DNA of 36,096 nt. It comes from Desulfobacteraceae bacterium (GTDB lineage Bacteria; Desulfobacterota; Desulfobacteria; Desulfobacterales; JAABSP01). The notes under the pieces were generated by a model. That model worked only from the letters and a program-made list of their open reading frames with translations, was not told the origin of the DNA and searched no databases. Of this stretch, positions 32,110 to 36,096 are shown piece by piece. A program made the translations under genes and the position numbers. The stretch lies in the NCBI GenBank assembly GCA_011389855.1, contig JAABTM010000016.1:1-36096 (forward strand). Reading direction: 5' to 3'. Each line of letters starts with the position of its first letter. Position 1 is the first letter of the stretch.

Positions 32110-32159
32110 TCCGTCGCGCAATTTGCGTCATGTCGGCCGGGCAAAAGGGAACCGCCAGA

Positions 32160-32267
32160 GGCGGTTAAGGCAAAGCAGTGATCCGGAATGGGGCATGCCG
32201 TGGTGCATTTTTGCAACAGAATGGATGCTTGTTGCAATTTTGCACCAATTTCGATCGGCCAAAGGGC
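32160..32267 (+). repeat. diverged ~108-bp repeat, copy B
   Basis: The second copy of the unit at 32003-32109. Its left edge is the right arm of a small hairpin (ACCGCC-AGA-GGCGGT, 32151-32165). A similar CCGCC...GGCGG pair occurs near 32285-32300. Confidence 0.8.
32201..32247. promoter_or_regulatory. dyad pair B, candidate enhancer for the methyltransferase operon
   Basis: TGGTGCA-TTTT-TGCAACA at 32201-32218 and TGTTGCA-ATTT-TGCACCA at 32230-32247 are both 18-bp dyads (one mismatch each between arms), with centres 29 bp apart. They are also near-inverted copies of each other. The element at 32336-32351 lies 89-135 bp downstream. Confidence 0.55.
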
Positions 32268-32318
32268 GGCGTCGAGTGGGACGACCGCCCCCGGAGGCGG
32301 CAATGAAGGCCGCGATCC

Positions 32319-32467
32319 GCCGGACGCTTATGGACTGGCACGCAATTTGTATGGATAGCGTTACAATAACGCCATGTGGACAAGAGGGAAAATGCCGGAT
32401 TCTTATGAACCGGCACACAATTTGATCAGCGCCGGGTGGGCAAGAGGCAAACCGCCGGACGTTTATG
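32319..32467 (+). repeat. short direct repeats before the methyltransferase operon
   Basis: GCCGGACGCTTATG at 32319-32332, GCCGGATTCTTATG at 32394-32407 and GCCGGACGTTTATG at 32454-32467. Between them GGCACGCAATTTG (32337) and GGCACACAATTTG (32412) recur, and a related GCGCAATTTG is at 32116-32125. The array is non-coding; no convincing gene lies anywhere in the 774-bp gap 31723-32496. Confidence 0.7.
32336..32351 (+). promoter_or_regulatory. possible sigma-54 promoter facing the methyltransferase operon
   Basis: TGGCAC-GCAAT-TTGTA. The -24 half is perfect but the -12 half has GT in place of the usual GC, so this is weaker than the dctP element. The GTG start of the first gene is about 145 bases downstream. 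Confidence 0.35.
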
Positions 32468-32496
32468 ACCGGACAAGATGAGGAAAGGAGAAACCT

Positions 32497-33546
32497 GTGA
32501 CACAGAAACCGTACATACCGCTGGGTGTCGGATTTTACCCGGACTGGTGGATGAAGAATTACGATATCTCATTCGGCCGGGACTACTATTACGACCCGGA
32601 CTACCGGGTGGAGACCCAGGCCAGGATGCAAAAGACCCTCCACGACCGGTTCGGCGACGTGGGGCTCGGCAACCCCGATCCCCAGCCGCGGCCCCTCATC
32701 ACCTTCGGGATGGTGATGCTGCCGGCGGTCTTCGGCTGCGAAATCGTATTCGAGGACGGCGCCCTTCCCTGGGCCATGCCCCTGAACCTGTCCAAAGAGG
32801 CCTGCGACAAGCTGACCCGGCCCGATCTGCCCCGGACCTCCCCCATGAAGGAGGTGCTGGCGCAGATCGATCACCTCAAATCCACCCACGGCCGCGTGGT
32901 GGGGGACATCAACGTGACCGGGGTGCAAAACTTGGCGCTCAAGCTCCGGGGCGACGAGCTGTACATCGACTACTTCGAAGACCCCGAGTTCGCCCACCGG
33001 CTCCTCAAGTTCTGCACCGAATGCATCATCGACCTGTGGCGGCTCGTTTACCCCATCACCGGCACCGGCGCGGTGGACGTCACCCCCATGTGCGATCCGA
33101 CCATCTACTGCGTTCCCAACTGCACCGTGGAGCAGATCTCGGGGGACACCTACGAAGAGTTCGGCCTTCCCTACGACAACATGCTGGCGGAGGCCTGCAA
33201 GCCGTTCGGCATTCACCACTGCGGCAGCCTGAACCCGGTCATGGAACTCTATGCCAAGGTCAAGAACCTGGTCTTCGTGGAGGCCGGATTCGGGACAGAC
33301 TTCGCCGCCGCCAGAAAGATCCTGGGCCCCGATGTCGCCTTCAACGCCCGGATCAGCCCGGTGCTCATGAAAAACGGGAGCGCCGACGAGGTGGCCGACG
33401 CCGTCAAGGAGGCCATCGACGGGGGCGACCCGCTCGAAAATTATTCCATCGACACGGTGGGCCTGACGGCCGGCGTGCCCGACGAAAACGTCCGGGCGGC
33501 CCGGCGGACGGCCATGGAGTGCGGCCGCCTGGACGGGGGCCGATAA
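32497..33546 (+). CDS. uroporphyrinogen decarboxylase-family methyltransferase (corrinoid methyltransferase I-like)
   Basis: 349 residues. The fold is of the URO-D family, which includes MtaA, MtbA and MtvB-like methyltransferases. The segment GIHHCGSLNP supplies His240-x-Cys242, and Cys342 near the end may complete the H-x-C-x(n)-C zinc site. Heme-type URO-D is unlikely because of this zinc motif and the neighbours. GTG at 32497 follows AAAGGAG. It is directly followed by a methyltetrahydrofolate methyltransferase, a corrinoid protein and a corrinoid activator. This is the gene content of an O-demethylase such as MtvABC, in which the URO-D member takes the methyl group from the substrate. 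Confidence 0.82.
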   Translation: MTQKPYIPLGVGFYPDWWMKNYDISFGRDYYYDPDYRVETQARMQKTLHDRFGDVGLGNPDPQPRPLITFGMVMLPAVFGCEIVFEDGALPWAMPLNLSKEACDKLTRPDLPRTSPMKEVLAQIDHLKSTHGRVVGDINVTGVQNLALKLRGDELYIDYFEDPEFAHRLLKFCTECIIDLWRLVYPITGTGAVDVTPMCDPTIYCVPNCTVEQISGDTYEEFGLPYDNMLAEACKPFGIHHCGSLNPVMELYAKVKNLVFVEAGFGTDFAAARKILGPDVAFNARISPVLMKNGSADEVADAVKEAIDGGDPLENYSIDTVGLTAGVPDENVRAARRTAMECGRLDGGR

Positions 33547-33573
33547 CCCTTTTGAATCACTGGAGTGTCACCC

Positions 33574-34431
33574 ATGCATACCCGAGTATCGAGCGAACAT
33601 CAGGAAGTCATCATCGGTCCGGACCAGCCGGTGGTGATCATCGGCGAGCGCATCAACCCGACCGGACGGAAGAAACTGGCCGAGGCGCTGGAACGCGGCG
33701 ACATGGCCTTTGTCCAGGAGGACGCCCTCAAGCAGGTAAAGGCCGGCGCCCAGATTCTGGACGTGAACGTGGGCGTATCGGGCGCCGACGAGTCGGCCCT
33801 CATGATCGAGGCCCTTCAGGCCGTGCGGGAGGTCGTTCAGGCGCCCCTTTGCATCGATTCGGCGAATCCCAAGGTCCTGGCCACGGGGCTGGGGGCCTAC
33901 CCCGGAAAAGCCCTGGTCAACTCGGTCAACGGCGAGGAGGCCAAGCTCAAGGAGGTGCTCCCGCTGGTGGCCGAGCACAAGGCCGCGGTGGTCGCCCTGA
34001 CCATGGACGACCGGGGAATCCCAACCGATGTCCCCACCCGTCTGGCCATCGCCGAGAAGATCGTCAATGAGGCCGCCCGGCTGGGCATTCCCGCCGAGGA
34101 CGTGATCGTGGATCCCCTGGCCATGAGCGTGGCCTCCGACGACCAGGCCGGAGCGGGAGCCCTCGCCGCCCTGACGCAGATCCGGGACAAGCTCGGCGTC
34201 AACCAGACCATCGGGGCCAGCAACGTCTCCTACGGCCTGCCCGAGCGGCGGGAAGTCAACGGCGTCTTTCTGGCCATGGCGGTCATGTGCGGGCTGACCT
34301 GCCCCATCACGGATCCCTCCCTTTGGCCGATCCGGCGCACGCTCCTGCTCGCCGACCTCTTCCTGGGCAAGGACGAATTCGCCATGAACTACATCACCGC
34401 CTACCGGGAACAGAACCCGGATGCGGACTAG
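33574..34431 (+). CDS. methyltetrahydrofolate:corrinoid methyltransferase (MeTr/pterin-binding)
   Basis: 285 residues, a pterin-binding TIM barrel. Seen: VIIGERINPTGRKKL near 21-35, QILDVNVGVSG at 60-70, LCIDSANP at 92-99, VNSVNGE at 115-121, and IGASNVSYGLP with Asn217, equivalent to the pterin-contacting Asn of MeTr. It should move the methyl group between Co-methyl corrinoid and tetrahydrofolate, feeding or drawing on the Wood-Ljungdahl methyl branch. I prefer the ATG at 33574 (TGGAG eight bases upstream) over the GTG at 33565. It starts 27 bp after the URO-D gene. Confidence 0.88.
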   Translation: MHTRVSSEHQEVIIGPDQPVVIIGERINPTGRKKLAEALERGDMAFVQEDALKQVKAGAQILDVNVGVSGADESALMIEALQAVREVVQAPLCIDSANPKVLATGLGAYPGKALVNSVNGEEAKLKEVLPLVAEHKAAVVALTMDDRGIPTDVPTRLAIAEKIVNEAARLGIPAEDVIVDPLAMSVASDDQAGAGALAALTQIRDKLGVNQTIGASNVSYGLPERREVNGVFLAMAVMCGLTCPITDPSLWPIRRTLLLADLFLGKDEFAMNYITAYREQNPDAD

Positions 34432-34461
34432 ATCCATCCAATAGAAAAAGGAGTCTCTCCA

Positions 34462-35109
34462 ATGGCAGATCTGGAAGGAATCAAGACAGCGATCATCAAA
34501 GGCAAACGAAAAGAGATCACCGGACTCGTGCAGGCGGCCCTGGACGAAAACGTGGATCCCCACACGCTCATCAACGACTACATGATCGAGGCCATGAAGG
34601 AGGTGGGGGCCAACTTCGAGGCCAAGAAAATCTTCGTTCCCGAGATGATGATCGCGGCGCGCACCATGCAGACGGGTCTCGAATTGATCAAACCCCTGAT
34701 CGCCCAGGACGCGGAAGCCTCCAAGAAGGCCGGGACTGTGGTCATCGGGACCGTTTTCGGAGATCTCCACGACATCGGAAAGAACCTCGTGGTGCTCATG
34801 CTCGAAAGCTCGGGGTTCGAGGTCCATAACATCGGCGAAAACGTCCCCCCGGAACAGTTCGTGGAAAAGGCCCGGGAGCTGAAGGCCGATGTGGTGGGGA
34901 TGTCGAGCCTGCTGACCACGGGCGACCCCCACGTCAAGGCCACCATCGAAGCGATGAAAAGCAGCGACCTGGCCGACCGGGTCAAGGTGATCTGCGGCGG
35001 CGCGGCGGTCACCAAGAAATACGCGGTGGACGTCTGCGGCGCGGACGGTTACGCGCGCGACGCGGTGGACGGGGTCAAAGTGGTCCAGCAGGTGCTGGGC
35101 CTCGGATAA
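34462..35109 (+). CDS. corrinoid (B12-binding) methyltransferase protein
   Basis: 215 residues. A helical N-terminal cap (1-85) precedes a Rossmann B12-binding domain with DLHDIG (D101-x-His103-x-x-G106), the lower cobalt ligand motif, SSL at 148-150 and GG at 179-180. It resembles MtaC, MttC and MtvC and carries the methyl group between the two methyltransferases. RBS AAAAGGAG upstream. It starts 30 bp after the MeTr gene. Confidence 0.93.
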   Translation: MADLEGIKTAIIKGKRKEITGLVQAALDENVDPHTLINDYMIEAMKEVGANFEAKKIFVPEMMIAARTMQTGLELIKPLIAQDAEASKKAGTVVIGTVFGDLHDIGKNLVVLMLESSGFEVHNIGENVPPEQFVEKARELKADVVGMSSLLTTGDPHVKATIEAMKSSDLADRVKVICGGAAVTKKYAVDVCGADGYARDAVDGVKVVQQVLGLG

Positions 35110-35118
35110 CGACAGCCG

Positions 35119-36096
35119 ATGCCCGATGATCACATCCTTTTCCAGCCCATGGGAAGGCGCGTCCGGTCCCGGACGGACCTGACGCTGCTGGAGCTGGCCA
35201 ACCGCGCAGGGGCGGGAATCGAAGCCGCCTGCGGGGGAAAGGGGCGCTGCGGCAAGTGCCGGGTAGAGGTCCGGGGAGACGCCTCGCCTCCGGACGGAGC
35301 GGAACGGGAGGCGCTGGGGGCCGAGGGGAACGCAAATATCCGGCTTGCCTGCCAGACCTACGTCCGGGGATCCGCGTCGGTATGGGTCCCCGAGGCCAGC
35401 CGGCTTCACCAGCAGGTGATCCTGACCGCCGGCGGCGAATACAATGTGGAACTGGACCCCGTCGTCCGAACCCTGGAGATCCAGGTTCCGCTTCCGGATC
35501 TCCACGACCCGACGGCGGACCGGGAACGGATGATCGACGCCCTGAACCGGGCCCATGAGGCCGACGCCGGGATCCAATGGGAAACCCCTCTCTCCGTTCT
35601 CCACGGCCTGGAGGGAAAGCTCCGGTCCGACGACGGCCGGCTGGCCGTAACGGCGGACCGGGAAGGAAAAATTCTGGACATCCGTCCGGGGAACGCCGCC
35701 GCGTGCCTGGGATTGGCGGTGGACTTGGGGACCACCACGGTCGTGGCCTACCTGGTGGATCTTTCCGATGGAAAGGTTCTCGGGGTCCGGGCCGACATGA
35801 ACCCCCAGGTCGCCGAGGGCGAGGACGTGGTCAGCCGGATCTCCCTGTGCGGGGAGGCCCCGGAGAACCTGGAACGGCTTTCGGGCGCGGCGCGCGGGTG
35901 CATCGCGCGGCTGGCCGCCGACGTCTGCCGGGAGGCCGGGACGGACCCCGGCCGAATCTTCGATTGCACGGTGGTGGGCAACACCGCCATGCACCACATC
36001 TTTCTCGGCCTCAACCCGTCCCATCTGGTCATGGCGCCCTACACGCCGGTGGCCTCCGGCAGCCTCACGGTCGGCGCCGCCGAGCTGGATCTAGAG
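35119..36096 (+). CDS. corrinoid activation protein (RACE/RamA-like, ASKHA domain), partial
   Basis: 326 residues visible; the frame is open to the window end, so the 3' part is missing. A plant-type [2Fe-2S] ferredoxin domain comes first: Cys38, Cys44 and Cys47 in ACGGKGRCGKC, and Cys78. An ASKHA ATPase domain begins with GLAVDLGTTTVVAYLVD at 198-214 and has GEDVVSRI and VVGNTAMHHIFLG. Such proteins use ATP and an electron donor to reduce inactive Co(II) corrinoid to Co(I). The ATG at 35119 comes nine bases after the corrinoid protein stop, in one operon. Confidence 0.9.
   Translation, partial: MPDDHILFQPMGRRVRSRTDLTLLELANRAGAGIEAACGGKGRCGKCRVEVRGDASPPDGAEREALGAEGNANIRLACQTYVRGSASVWVPEASRLHQQVILTAGGEYNVELDPVVRTLEIQVPLPDLHDPTADRERMIDALNRAHEADAGIQWETPLSVLHGLEGKLRSDDGRLAVTADREGKILDIRPGNAAACLGLAVDLGTTTVVAYLVDLSDGKVLGVRADMNPQVAEGEDVVSRISLCGEAPENLERLSGAARGCIARLAADVCREAGTDPGRIFDCTVVGNTAMHHIFLGLNPSHLVMAPYTPVASGSLTVGAAELDLE

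Noticed and set aside
32497-33546. Heme-pathway uroporphyrinogen decarboxylase (hemE)
   Set aside because: The His-x-Cys zinc motif and the corrinoid operon context point to the methyltransferase branch.

Overview
The window is GC-rich chromosomal DNA, most likely from a sulfate-reducing or related anaerobic member of the Desulfobacterota (Desulfobacterales-like). The reasons are a Vor-type 2-oxoacid:ferredoxin oxidoreductase operon with its own 2[4Fe-4S] subunit, a TRAP transporter beside a sigma-54 activator, a corrinoid methyl-transfer operon with a RACE-type activator, and the dispersed repeats. The lineage is inferred from gene content only. No rRNA, tRNA or CRISPR array was seen.

Layout. 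(1) 1-5114, + strand: a P-loop ATPase, then the ferredoxin-like, alpha, beta and gamma subunits of a 2-ketoacid:ferredoxin oxidoreductase, then hisC and cmk, with several ATGA or one-base overlaps that imply one operon. (2) 5180-13728: rpsA with its own promoter and a strong terminator, a convergent YciO/YrdC-family gene, then guaB, dnaE and coaE. (3) 13686-15103: an accessory patch of repeats, two decayed copies of a Rpn/PD-(D/E)XK transposase-like gene, and a DUF433/DUF5615 toxin-antitoxin-like pair. (4) 15100-22835: an RNB-family ribonuclease (-), then a small conserved protein, plsC, RNase J, ftsK and a SAM methyltransferase (+). (5) 22836-24080: a lower-GC patch with a lipoprotein, a minimal nucleotidyltransferase with a probably leaderless promoter, and a scar where a HepT-like start is joined to a GGDEF tail. 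(6) 24082-25848: a CYTH-domain protein (-) and the rplM-rpsI operon with a strong terminator. (7) 25863-36096: a catabolic cluster. On the - strand are a PAS-PAS-AAA+-HTH sigma-54 activator, an enoyl-CoA hydratase and the three TRAP genes dctM, dctQ and dctP. On the + strand, across a 774-bp gap, are a URO-D-family methyltransferase, a methyltetrahydrofolate methyltransferase, a corrinoid protein and a RACE-type activator cut by the window end.

The most interesting part is the 774-bp gap at 31723-32496. It holds two diverged ~107-bp repeats 157 bp apart. Each carries a pair of 18-bp dyads of the form TGKTGCA-N4-TGCAMCA whose centres are 29 bp apart. One pair lies 77-123 bp behind a good -24/-12 (sigma-54) element facing dctP. 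The other lies 89-135 bp behind a weaker -24/-12-like element facing the methyltransferase operon. The nearby sigma-54 activator has a C-terminal helix-turn-helix that looks TyrR-like, and the dyads have the length and TG...CA ends of a TyrR box. I infer one enhancer-controlled regulon that couples uptake of a methylated (perhaps methoxylated) carboxylate, corrinoid-dependent demethylation to tetrahydrofolate, and CoA-linked degradation.

A second theme is that dispersed repeats sit exactly at gene ends. They supply the C-terminus of DnaE and CoaE, the start region of the methyltransferase behind ftsK, and the stop codon of the RNB ribonuclease.
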